A DNA stretch of 39,663 nt from Spirochaetia bacterium (GTDB lineage Bacteria > Spirochaetota > Spirochaetia > Treponematales > Treponemataceae), in contig CAAGGF010000026.1 of the NCBI GenBank assembly GCA_900769325.1, positions 1 to 39,663 of the forward strand, read 5' to 3'. Both the position numbers and the translations under genes were made by a program. The notes under the pieces are model-generated. The model saw nothing but the letters and a program-made list of their open reading frames with translations. It was not told where the DNA came from and ran no database searches. This document shows, one piece after another, positions 34,022 through 39,663 of this stretch. Each line of letters begins with the position of its first letter. Positions within the stretch are counted from its first letter, which is position 1.

Positions 34022-35669
34022 ATAGGGCCTGGACGATTGAATAAACGCAGTCGCCGGCACGCTCGATTTTTCTGACAAGGTCGATGAATTGGAGTTCCTG
34101 TTTTACATCTCCACCGTTTTCAAGACGCTTTCGGGAATCTTTTTTTAATTCTTTTTTAGTTTCATCGATTTGTTCTTCTATTTTGGCACCGCGTTTTCTC
34201 TCTTCGGCGTTTAATCCGAGGGTAAAACTTAAACTCGTCTGTTCAAAGAAAATTCTAACGGATTCAATGTAATCTGACAGTTCTTTTTTGCGGCGGGAAT
34301 TATCCCTGAAATTTTTGCTTTCGACATATTTTACAAGCGTGTGAACCATTGAACAGCATTCGTCGCTTAAATTTTCCATGCAGTCTGTAATCCGAATCAT
34401 TTGTGAAAAGCGTTTTCTGTCTGCGGAATTGGCGTTCGGAAGGCGGGAACATTTTTGAAGGAAACCCGTAATTTCGACATTCATTTCGTCAATGTAATTT
34501 TCAAGATTCTGAACTTTAAGGCTTTCTTCTTCCAGAGATTTGTGGTTGTTTAAAATTGCACTGATTGAATCGAACATATCCATGACTTTTGCAGCCATTT
34601 TTGAAATTTCGGTCTGAATCTGGTAAGAATAAAGGTCGGCACTGATTCTGGAAAACGGAAGAATCGCAGGAATTTTGTAGTGAAGTTCAGTTTCTTCTTT
34701 TGAATTTTTGATTATTTTTTTTGTGAGAAATGCAATCTGGTTTACAAACGGAATAAAAATCAGCGTTGCACAAAGATTAAATACAGTGTGGAGCATTGAA
34801 ATGTGCGTCGTGATGTTTTCTGACGGAAGTCCCGGAACTATAAAATCTATGAACTTTAAAAACGGCTTGAAGAAAATCAGTGCAAGAAAAGTTCCTGCTA
34901 AATTGAACGCAACATGCACGAACGCGGTTCTTTTTGCATTTGTAGAAGCGTTTATAGAAGACATTACGGCATCGACTGTTGAACCGATATTGCTTCCGAG
35001 GATGATTGCCGCACTCAGCTGCCATGAAATTGACTGATTTGCCGCCATTGTTAAAACGATTGCAGTCATCGCCGAAGAAGAATGGATTAACGCCGTGATG
35101 AAAGCACCGATTAAAACGCCTAGAAGAATTCCCCAGATTCCGAAAGTTGAAATCGTCTGAAAAATCTGTTTTGTTCCGTCTGCGAGGTTAAGGCTTTCTT
35201 TTAAAAGTCCAAGCCCCATAAAAAGAAGTGCAAAACCCATGAAACAGTCTGCAAAATTGTGGATTTTAAATCTTTTGAATAATTTTAAGATGAATCCAAA
35301 GCCGAAAAGCGGAATTGCAGCCTGAGCGATTGAAAAACTGAACCCGAAAATTGAAACAATCCATGCGGTAACCGTAGTCCCGATATTTGCACCGAAAATT
35401 ACACCGATTGCCTGTTCGAGCGTTAGAATTTCGGCGTTTACAAAACTGACTACCATTACGGTTGTAGCACCGCTAGACTGAATTATCGCAGTGATTCCAA
35501 GACCAGTTAAAACGGCTTTGAATCTGTTTCCGGTGATTGTAGCAAGAAGTTTTTGAAGCCCGCTTCCAGCACCTTTTTGAATTCCATCGGAGAGCATATT
35601 CATCCCGAACAATAGAAGACAAAGCGAACCGACAAAACCTAAAATCTGCGAAAAAACGGACATAATCAT
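34020..35669 (-). CDS. Na/Pi cotransporter with C-terminal PhoU domain
   Basis: 549 residues, NptA/YjbB type. Two inverted Na/Pi-cotransporter repeats lie at about 10-150 and 170-310. The first has the QSSGATT motif (IIQSSGATTVMVV) and GANIGTTVTAW. The second has HSSSAMTAIV and GSNIGSTVDAV. Some eight or nine membrane helices are followed by a cytoplasmic helical PhoU-like domain (about 340-549). Family members move phosphate with sodium, in bacteria often outward. A Pho box lies 46 bases before the start, tying the gene to PhoB. The start could also be the Met two codons later; no ribosome site is clear at either. Confidence 0.88.
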   Translation of the reverse strand: MIMSVFSQILGFVGSLCLLLFGMNMLSDGIQKGAGSGLQKLLATITGNRFKAVLTGLGITAIIQSSGATTVMVVSFVNAEILTLEQAIGVIFGANIGTTVTAWIVSIFGFSFSIAQAAIPLFGFGFILKLFKRFKIHNFADCFMGFALLFMGLGLLKESLNLADGTKQIFQTISTFGIWGILLGVLIGAFITALIHSSSAMTAIVLTMAANQSISWQLSAAIILGSNIGSTVDAVMSSINASTNAKRTAFVHVAFNLAGTFLALIFFKPFLKFIDFIVPGLPSENITTHISMLHTVFNLCATLIFIPFVNQIAFLTKKIIKNSKEETELHYKIPAILPFSRISADLYSYQIQTEISKMAAKVMDMFDSISAILNNHKSLEEESLKVQNLENYIDEMNVEITGFLQKCSRLPNANSADRKRFSQMIRITDCMENLSDECCSMVHTLVKYVESKNFRDNSRRKKELSDYIESVRIFFEQTSLSFTLGLNAEERKRGAKIEEQIDETKKELKKDSRKRLENGGDVKQELQFIDLVRKIERAGDCVYSIVQAL

Positions 35670-35703
35670 AAAATAAATATAAATTTTTTTTTGATGAAAT
35701 TTA

Positions 35704-35731
35704 AATAAATTTTATGTTAAATCTTTGTAAA
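35704..35731 (-). promoter_or_regulatory. Pho box of the Na/Pi cotransporter gene
   Basis: On the minus strand TTTACA (35731-35726), TTAACA (35720-35715) and TTTATT (35709-35704) are spaced 11 bp apart, the same design and distance to the start codon (about 46 bases) as at phoB. Confidence 0.6.
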
Positions 35732-35861
35732 ATTTATTTCGTGCAGATTTGTGGGGGTTATTGAAATTATATTCCTAATAAAAACTGTGATTTATCCCAA
35801 AAAATATGCTATATTTAAATGCTGGATTTTATTATGACAATATTATTAGACAGTATTGTGT

Positions 35862-36006
35862 GTCATGCTGAACTTGTTTCAGCATCCAGATCCCGAAACA
35901 AGTTCGGGATGACAGTTTAGGTATTTGGGATGACAGTTTTCCGTCATGCTGAATTTATTTCAGCATCCATTGCATTGTGTGTCATGCTGAATTTATTTCA
36001 GCATCT
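35862..36006. repeat. Cluster of four palindromic repeat units, left of the DUF3990 cassette
   Basis: Units at 35862-35886, 35889-35914 (opposite orientation), 35943-35968 and 35981-36006, of the type TCATGCTGAA...TTTCAGCATC. The stretch 35943-35990 recurs almost exactly at 37051-37099. Translating through it gives the peptide MLNLFQHLT, a known by-product of such repeats and not a real N-terminus. The rest of 35670-36052 shows only the Pho box and AT-rich sequence. Confidence 0.85.
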
Positions 36007-36052
36007 TACGAAAATGATTTGCAGATTTTTTATTGAAACGGAGGAATTAGGA

Positions 36053-36532
36053 ATGATTATTTTATATCATGGAAGTAATCAGTCTGTTGAAAATCCAAAA
36101 ATATTGGAATCTAAACGGGCTTTAGATTTTGGTGCCGGATTTTATTTGACTTCAAGTATAAATCAGGCAGAAAAATGGGCAAAATCCGTGACTTTACGTC
36201 GTGGAACTGGAATTTCTTTAATAAACATTTTTGAATTTAATGACGACATAAATGATTTAAAAGTTCTGAAATTTGACAGTGCAAATGGCGATTGGTTGGA
36301 TTTTGTCGTAAAAAATAGAACGAAAATACCATTTACTGAAAACTATGATTTGATAATTGGACCTGTTGCAAATGATTCTACATTGCCTGTTATAAATGAC
36401 TATATTGACGGGAAATATACAAAAGAAGAAGCCATAAATCATCTTTTACCACAGAATTTAAAAGATCAATTTACTTTTGTGACTGAAAAGGCTTTAAAAT
36501 GTTTAAAATTTACAGGAGTAAAAGAAATATGA
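36053..36532 (+). CDS. DUF3990 protein, possible ADP-ribosyltransferase-like toxin
   Basis: 159 residues. The start at 36053 has GGAGG upstream; an upstream open frame through the repeats is not coding. The sequence opens ILYHGSNQSVENPKI, then RALDFGAGFYLTSSINQAEKWA, and ends DQFTFVTEKALKCLKF, the three conserved blocks of DUF3990. The first two recall the H and Y motifs of PARP/DarT-like ADP-ribosyltransferases (LWHGS and GxGIYF), giving His6 and Tyr31 as candidate NAD contacts. Gln139 or Glu145 could be the third catalytic residue. That fold is an inference from motif order. First gene of a tight three-gene operon with ATGA overlap to the next, lying between direct repeats. Confidence 0.72.
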   Translation: MIILYHGSNQSVENPKILESKRALDFGAGFYLTSSINQAEKWAKSVTLRRGTGISLINIFEFNDDINDLKVLKFDSANGDWLDFVVKNRTKIPFTENYDLIIGPVANDSTLPVINDYIDGKYTKEEAINHLLPQNLKDQFTFVTEKALKCLKFTGVKEI

Positions 36533-36774
36533 AAAAAACAAATTCTCGTTATTTAGATTTTTTTGACCGTAATGTTTCAAAAATGATTTGTGAAAAGTAT
36601 GGTATGTCGGAAGTAGATTCCATTCGTTCTTTTTTAACTTCTGAAACTTATAAGATGCTGGAAACCGAAGAAACAGAAGTTTTTACATTGAGTCCTTTTG
36701 CAGTTTTTGATATGTGGGAATGTGAAAAAATCTCTGGCAATCCAAGAATGTCAGTTTATATAAGGGAAGACTAA
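36529..36774 (+). CDS. Small conserved protein of the DUF3990 operon
   Basis: 81 residues, no signal or membrane segment. It reads MICEKYGMSEVDSIRSFLTSETYKM, then LSPFAVFDMWECEKISGNPR and a short acidic end. I recall similar small proteins beside DUF3990/DUF3791 genes but know no function. The ATG overlaps the DUF3990 stop (ATGA), and one base separates its stop from the next ATG, so all three are surely cotranslated. It is a candidate antitoxin or adaptor. Confidence 0.6.
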   Translation: MKKTNSRYLDFFDRNVSKMICEKYGMSEVDSIRSFLTSETYKMLETEETEVFTLSPFAVFDMWECEKISGNPRMSVYIRED

Positions 36775-36775
36775 T

Positions 36776-36988
36776 ATGAGTAAAGAAAGTGAGTTTTTTA
36801 TTTATCTTATAGAACGATATGCAGAGTATAAAAAAAGTTCTGCTGCTGAAATCCTTATTAAATGGGATAGTCTTGGTATTACAGACATGATTTATAATCT
36901 GTATGAAATGTATCATTGCGAAACCCTTGAAAATGCTTTTGAAGATATTGATGAACTTATAAAGGAAAAACAAAAAATCGTGTCATAG
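36776..36988 (+). CDS. DUF3791 protein, candidate antitoxin
   Basis: 70 residues, helical. The DUF3791 pattern is clear: FFIYLIERYAEYKKSSAAEI, GITDMIYNLYEMYHCETLEN, then FEDIDELIKE. DUF3791 genes commonly adjoin DUF3990 genes (recollection), which suggests partners. Third gene of the operon, with an AAGGGAAG ribosome site in the preceding gene. The stop lies in the first bases of the right-hand repeat cluster. Confidence 0.7.
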   Translation: MSKESEFFIYLIERYAEYKKSSAAEILIKWDSLGITDMIYNLYEMYHCETLENAFEDIDELIKEKQKIVS

Positions 36989-37100
36989 TCCCGAAACAAG
37001 TTCGGGATGACAGGGGTGGGTAGTCGGAATGACGGAGGTGGAATGTCTGTGTCATGCTGAATTTATTTCAGCATCCATTGCATTGTGTGTGTCATGCTGG
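36989..37100. repeat. Palindromic repeat cluster, right of the DUF3990 cassette
   Basis: Units at 36989-37012 (TCCCGAAACAAG... orientation) and 37051-37076, and a truncated one from 37091. The stretch 37051-37099 matches 35943-35990 over its first 40 bases without change and then differs only by two extra bases (GT). Confidence 0.85.
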
Positions 37101-37111
37101 AAAGTTAATTC

Positions 37112-37159
37112 AATATAGCGATATTTCTGAAATAAATAGTACAGAAATACCACTATATT
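37112..37159. other. Long imperfect hairpin downstream of the DUF4469 gene
   Basis: AATATAG (37112-37118) and TATTTCTG (37122-37129) pair with CAGAAATA (37142-37149) and CTATATT (37153-37159), leaving a small 3 x 3 internal loop and a 12-base end loop. No T-run follows on either strand, so it is not a standard terminator. Confidence 0.5.
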
Positions 37160-37187
37160 TTGAATATTTTAGCTTCCGGAATTGCTT

Positions 37188-37961
37188 TTACTTAATTTCA
37201 AGTACATCTGAAATTGTTGTCACAATTTCTTTTCGCTCATATTTCAAGTTAGAAGGACATTTTGTTTTTAAAATAATGCGATATTTTCCAGTTTCAAGTG
37301 TTTTTGGTAATGGAAAAAGCAAAGTTCCTGGCTTATTTACAGAAAGTTTTGCAGTAACTTGAGTCCAGTTTGTTCCGCTTTCGTCAATAATGCCGTCTTT
37401 TCCTGTGGCAGGTGCGAACCAAATTCCGCTGCCTTCACCACCAATCAAAAGTCGTTTTCCTGTAATTTGTACAGAACCATTTAAAGTAAGAATACCTTCC
37501 GCTGAACCTGTATCAACATCAATAATCTGGCTGATAGTTGCAACTGGCTCGGAATATGCTTCCTGTGTAATAGTAATTGTAGAGATTGCTGATTTTATAA
37601 GGTCTGAGGGAATGAATCTTACAGTAATAGCAGGAGAAGCTGATTTTCCGTCTGTAGAACCTTTACAAGCGATATAAAAAACGCCAAGGTTCAGACAATT
37701 TACAGAATTTCCGGTTCCCAAGGATTCTGTAACGACTTTTTCCAGAGCATCACAGACTGAGTAAACAGTTCCTATATCAAGTTGAGGAACTTTGTTTGCT
37801 ACAAGCTGGAGAACATTTCCAACAGTATGGGTATTGCGGATGGCTCTTCCAACATATTTATCAGAAGAGTCTTTTGAAAAATAGTTGCGCTGTAATTTTA
37901 CAGACACACGGCCGTTTGGATTCTCGATAGAATCCATCAAGTTTGAAGTTGTGCTTGCCAT
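37188..37961 (-). CDS. HU-like DNA-binding protein with DUF4469 domain
   Basis: 257 residues. The N-terminal part (about 10-125) resembles the HU/IHF-like domain seen in Bacteroidetes proteins (VSVKLQRNYF, then DIGTVYSVCDALEKVVTESL and GVFYIACKG). The C-terminal part (about 140-257) is an Ig-like DUF4469 domain: GSVQITGKRLLIGGEGSGIW, then VNKPGTLLFPLPKTLETGKY. The function is unknown; such proteins are probably nucleoid- or element-associated. GGAGG precedes the ATG. A single gene on the same strand as the ImmA-Xre pair; hairpins lie on both sides. Confidence 0.75.
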   Translation of the reverse strand: MASTTSNLMDSIENPNGRVSVKLQRNYFSKDSSDKYVGRAIRNTHTVGNVLQLVANKVPQLDIGTVYSVCDALEKVVTESLGTGNSVNCLNLGVFYIACKGSTDGKSASPAITVRFIPSDLIKSAISTITITQEAYSEPVATISQIIDVDTGSAEGILTLNGSVQITGKRLLIGGEGSGIWFAPATGKDGIIDESGTNWTQVTAKLSVNKPGTLLFPLPKTLETGKYRIILKTKCPSNLKYERKEIVTTISDVLEIK

Positions 37962-38016
37962 AAGGGCTTGCCTCCTTCATTTTTAAGATGATGAAAGCTT
38001 CGGTGGCTCTTGAATA

Positions 38017-38154
38017 CGGCGGGTCAATAATGATAATATCAAATTACCACATTTGGTATCGTTATTGATGCCGTCAAGTCTGAGAGCTGAAGCCTGTTAC
38101 ATAACATGCAACTGTTTTCAGACTTTTTTATTGTTAATTCTCAAAAAGAGAATT
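38017..38154. other. Structured spacer with three hairpins
   Basis: CGGC plus TCAATAATGATA (38017-38035) pairs with TATCGTTATTGA plus GCCG (38057-38073), with one mismatch. AAGTCTGA (38076-38083) pairs with TCAGACTT (38118-38125), followed by TTTT on the plus strand. AATTCTC-AAAAA-GAGAATT (38136-38154) is a perfect 7-bp hairpin. They fill the 258-base gap between the DUF4469 gene and the ImmA-like gene and could be terminators or a small structured RNA. Confidence 0.5.
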
Positions 38155-38219
38155 ATTTCTTTTTCGTCTACAAGATGTCTTTCTGTTATCAAAATTAATC
38201 ATTGATTCCGCGGGATTTT

Positions 38220-38951
38220 TTAATATCCTTCTGCAAGCCATCTGTTTCTTTCTTCCTGCATTTGTTCCTCATACTCATATTCTTCTTCGTCAGATTTTTG
38301 TCTGGGAGCAATTTTTTGAATAAACCCTGCAAATTTTAATAGAACTGCATCATCCAGAGATTTTTCTTTTTCCCAGTAAGAAATATAACGCATTGAGTTA
38401 CGATTTAATGTTTGAAGTCGTATCTGTGCAGCCGATTCAGACACTTTAAAAGTTTCCTGCAAAAACTGTTTGGTAATCCGGCAGCCTAGAGCTTTAAGAC
38501 GATTTATGACAGCTTCCGGCATTAAAAGACAGGCAGTAAAATAATTTGCCTCTGCTTCATATCTTTCATATAAAGCTTTTAGCTTCGGGTTATTTGCTTT
38601 ACGATATTCAGTAATGACTTCCATATCGTGACCTAAGACAATATGAGCAGTCTCATGGGAGGCACTGAATCGTAGGCGTACATCGGGCATACTTTGGTTG
38701 AGGAATATAACATATCTGCCATTCATCTCAAATGTCTCGGCATCATTAGAATGAAGTATCTCTTCCGGCTTCATTCCTTGTTTCTCTATCCATGAAAACG
38801 GCAATACCTCGATTGCAACTTCTTTACCCAGTTCTTTTATAAGTTCAGAACATATGACAGGGAACCCTTTTATTACACGCGATCTTATTAAAATTTCATT
38901 TGCACGTTCTTTTATTTCTGTTTTGTAAGCGGCTGAAAACTCTTCGTTCAC
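38220..38951 (-). CDS. ImmA/IrrE-family metallopeptidase
   Basis: 243 residues. The zinc motif HETAH is at 99-103 (SASHETAHIVLGH), followed by the third-ligand helix YEAEANYFTACLLMPE. Proteases of this family cut their cognate Xre repressor to switch on integrative elements and phages, or respond to stress. A helical segment at about 165-190 and a Glu-rich tail (EEEYEYEEQMQEE) follow. The start is GTG at 38951, supported by GGAGGTGA just before it, and it shares one base with the repressor's stop. The pair is therefore one operon, as for ImmR-ImmA of ICEBs1. Confidence 0.87.
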   Translation of the reverse strand: MNEEFSAAYKTEIKERANEILIRSRVIKGFPVICSELIKELGKEVAIEVLPFSWIEKQGMKPEEILHSNDAETFEMNGRYVIFLNQSMPDVRLRFSASHETAHIVLGHDMEVITEYRKANNPKLKALYERYEAEANYFTACLLMPEAVINRLKALGCRITKQFLQETFKVSESAAQIRLQTLNRNSMRYISYWEKEKSLDDAVLLKFAGFIQKIAPRQKSDEEEYEYEEQMQEERNRWLAEGY

Positions 38952-39283
38952 TATTCACCTCCAAAAGCCTGTGTAAAAGCAAGACGCAAAATAGCTTCTG
39001 CTCTTTCTAATTCTTTATCGTCAAGTTTGCTTAATCTTCTTTGAATCGAGTTTATTTTTGCATTTTTAACATCTACTTCTCCTATTCCTAAAAGATAATC
39101 TGTCGTTGTTCCAAGAACATCGCAGATTTTTTCAAGAGTTTCCTTTCTAGGAACTACTCCTTTTGTCTCCCACATAGCTACGCCACTTTTTGAAACTCCT
39201 ACTTTTTCGGCAAGTGCTTCTTGAGAAAGATTTTTGGAATCACGCAGTTCGCGTATCCTTGTCATAAATTTCTCATTGCCCAT
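38951..39283 (-). CDS. Xre-family repressor paired with ImmA
   Basis: 110 residues. A helix-turn-helix domain occupies about 5-60 (IRELRDSKNLSQEALAEKVG, then SKSGVAMWETKGVVPRKETL, ending TTDYLLG). A linker leads to a C-terminal helix (DDKELERAEAILRLAFTQAF) that could dimerise. The start at 39283 is chosen for the strong AAGGGGG site; earlier in-frame ATGs have none and would translate through operator DNA. It probably represses its own promoter: two matching operators flank it (39320-39336 and 39393-39409). Inactivation by the downstream ImmA-like protease is the likely switch. Confidence 0.88.
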   Translation of the reverse strand: MGNEKFMTRIRELRDSKNLSQEALAEKVGVSKSGVAMWETKGVVPRKETLEKICDVLGTTTDYLLGIGEVDVKNAKINSIQRRLSKLDDKELERAEAILRLAFTQAFGGE

Positions 39284-39319
39284 CTTTACCCCCTTCATAA
39301 AGTGGAAATAAATCAAATT

Positions 39320-39336
39320 GTTCAAATATATTGAAC
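39320..39336. promoter_or_regulatory. Operator 1 of the Xre repressor
   Basis: GTTCAA-ATATA-TTGAAC is a perfect dyad just downstream of the -10, about 37 bases before the repressor ATG. Confidence 0.65.
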
Positions 39337-39347
39337 ATATTAACTGC

Positions 39348-39376
39348 AATATACAATAACTAAACTGTAAAGTCAA
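39348..39376 (-). promoter_or_regulatory. Promoter of the xre-immA operon
   Basis: On the minus strand TTGACT (39376-39371), a 17-base spacer and TATATT (39353-39348). It lies exactly between the two GTTCAA operators. Confidence 0.7.
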
Positions 39377-39392
39377 GTTTAAAAATCAAAAA

Positions 39393-39409
39393 GTTCAATA
39401 AAATTGAAT
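39393..39409. promoter_or_regulatory. Operator 2 of the Xre repressor
   Basis: GTTCAA-TAAAA-TTGAAT, one mismatch from the first operator, just upstream of the -35. The two dyad centres are 73 bp apart, about seven helical turns, which would allow looping. Confidence 0.6.
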
Positions 39410-39432
39410 AGAGTGCAGTAAAAATATCATTG

Positions 39433-39524
39433 TTAGTGTACTAATTGTCTGTTCTTTAGTGCACTAATTGACTGGCATTTAGTGTATTAAATGTAAGGCT
39501 GTTAGTACAGTAAGAATAGATGTG
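39433..39524. repeat. Four 23-bp iterons
   Basis: TTAGTG begins at 39433, 39456 and 39479 and TTAGTA at 39502, exactly 23 bp apart. The first two units share TTAGTGYACTAATTG, which contains a dyad (TTAGTGCACTAA is a perfect palindrome); the third is TTAGTGTATTAAATG and the fourth is decayed. The array separates the xre promoter from the gene starting near 39522. Confidence 0.75.
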
Positions 39525-39663
39525 ATTTACGGAAATCAATTTTCATGTAAAACAGAACAAAGTTTAGAGGGATTCATAAGGCATGGAAACATTATTCCGT
39601 TCAAGTCAGATGTTGAGGATATTGCAGCTTTTGGCATTCGTACTATGTTGAGAGCAAACTTTC
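39522..39663 (+). CDS. Unidentified gene start, cut by right edge
   Basis: An open frame runs from a GTG at 39522 to the window end (47 codons): VIYGNQFSCKTEQSLEGFIR, then HGNIIPFKSDVEDIAAFGIR and TMLRANF. The composition looks like real protein and the frame is open back to a stop before 39484, but no ATG or good ribosome site is seen, so the start is uncertain. Divergent from the xre-immA operon and directly after the iterons, it is placed like an early gene of an integrative element or phage. I do not recognise the family. Confidence 0.4.
   Translation, partial: MIYGNQFSCKTEQSLEGFIRHGNIIPFKSDVEDIAAFGIRTMLRANF

Noticed and set aside
36683..36973. 96-residue antisense frame under the DUF3990 operon
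   Set aside because: It overlaps two good genes and has shadow-like Phe/Lys/Ile composition.
35862..37100. CRISPR-like array
   Set aside because: The units are palindromic, differ in orientation and spacing, and have a gene cassette between them; there are no regular spacers and no cas genes.

Overview
The window is AT-rich and densely coded. It has many lipoprotein and outer-membrane genes, a single-copy AddAB nuclease, a free-standing PhoB/PhoR pair, and families of short palindromic repeats of the kind ending in TCATGCTGAACTTG. By recollection of protein style this fits a spirochaete, most likely a gut, rumen or oral Treponema. That assignment is inference; there is no rRNA or tRNA in the window to settle it.

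Layout. 1-2848 (minus) is carB, cut by the left edge. 2849-3344 holds GC-rich and palindromic repeats and the phoBR terminator. 3345-5403 (minus) is phoB-phoR. 5404-7148 holds a transposase remnant, a beta-barrel-like protein and a palindromic repeat split by a 61-bp insert. A lipoprotein with two META-like domains follows (7149-7907), then pstC-pstA-pstB-phoU (8164-11299). Next come an orphan helical protein, a secreted type I pullulanase, an M48-like protein that has lost its catalytic glutamate, and addB-addA (15061-21626, minus). 21977-26102 is an envelope cluster: a COG3014-like lipoprotein, an LpoB-type protein, an LPP20-like protein and a further lipoprotein. It is followed by an NlpC/P60 hydrolase, a small membrane protein, rfbD, pstS, a GGDEF diguanylate cyclase, a tautomerase, a frameshifted exported-protein pseudogene, an outer-membrane protein and a Na/Pi cotransporter (minus).

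The phosphate genes form one visible regulon although they are scattered over 30 kb. phoB, pstC, pstS and the Na/Pi transporter gene all carry TTWACA-type hexamers repeated every 11 bp just upstream, which is the known architecture of PhoP/PhoB boxes. PstS itself is circularly permuted: the part that is C-terminal in ordinary PstS comes first.

The right end (about 35.8-39.7 kb) is accessory DNA. A three-gene DUF3990 / small protein / DUF3791 operon lies between near-identical 48-49-bp direct repeats and looks like a toxin-antitoxin or ADP-ribosylation cassette. Beyond it are an HU-like/DUF4469 DNA-binding protein, an ImmA/IrrE metallopeptidase and an Xre repressor. The repressor's promoter is bracketed by two GTTCAA-N5-TTGAA(C/T) operators. 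Next to it lies an array of four 23-bp iterons leading into an unidentified gene cut by the right edge. This resembles the control region of an integrative element or phage.
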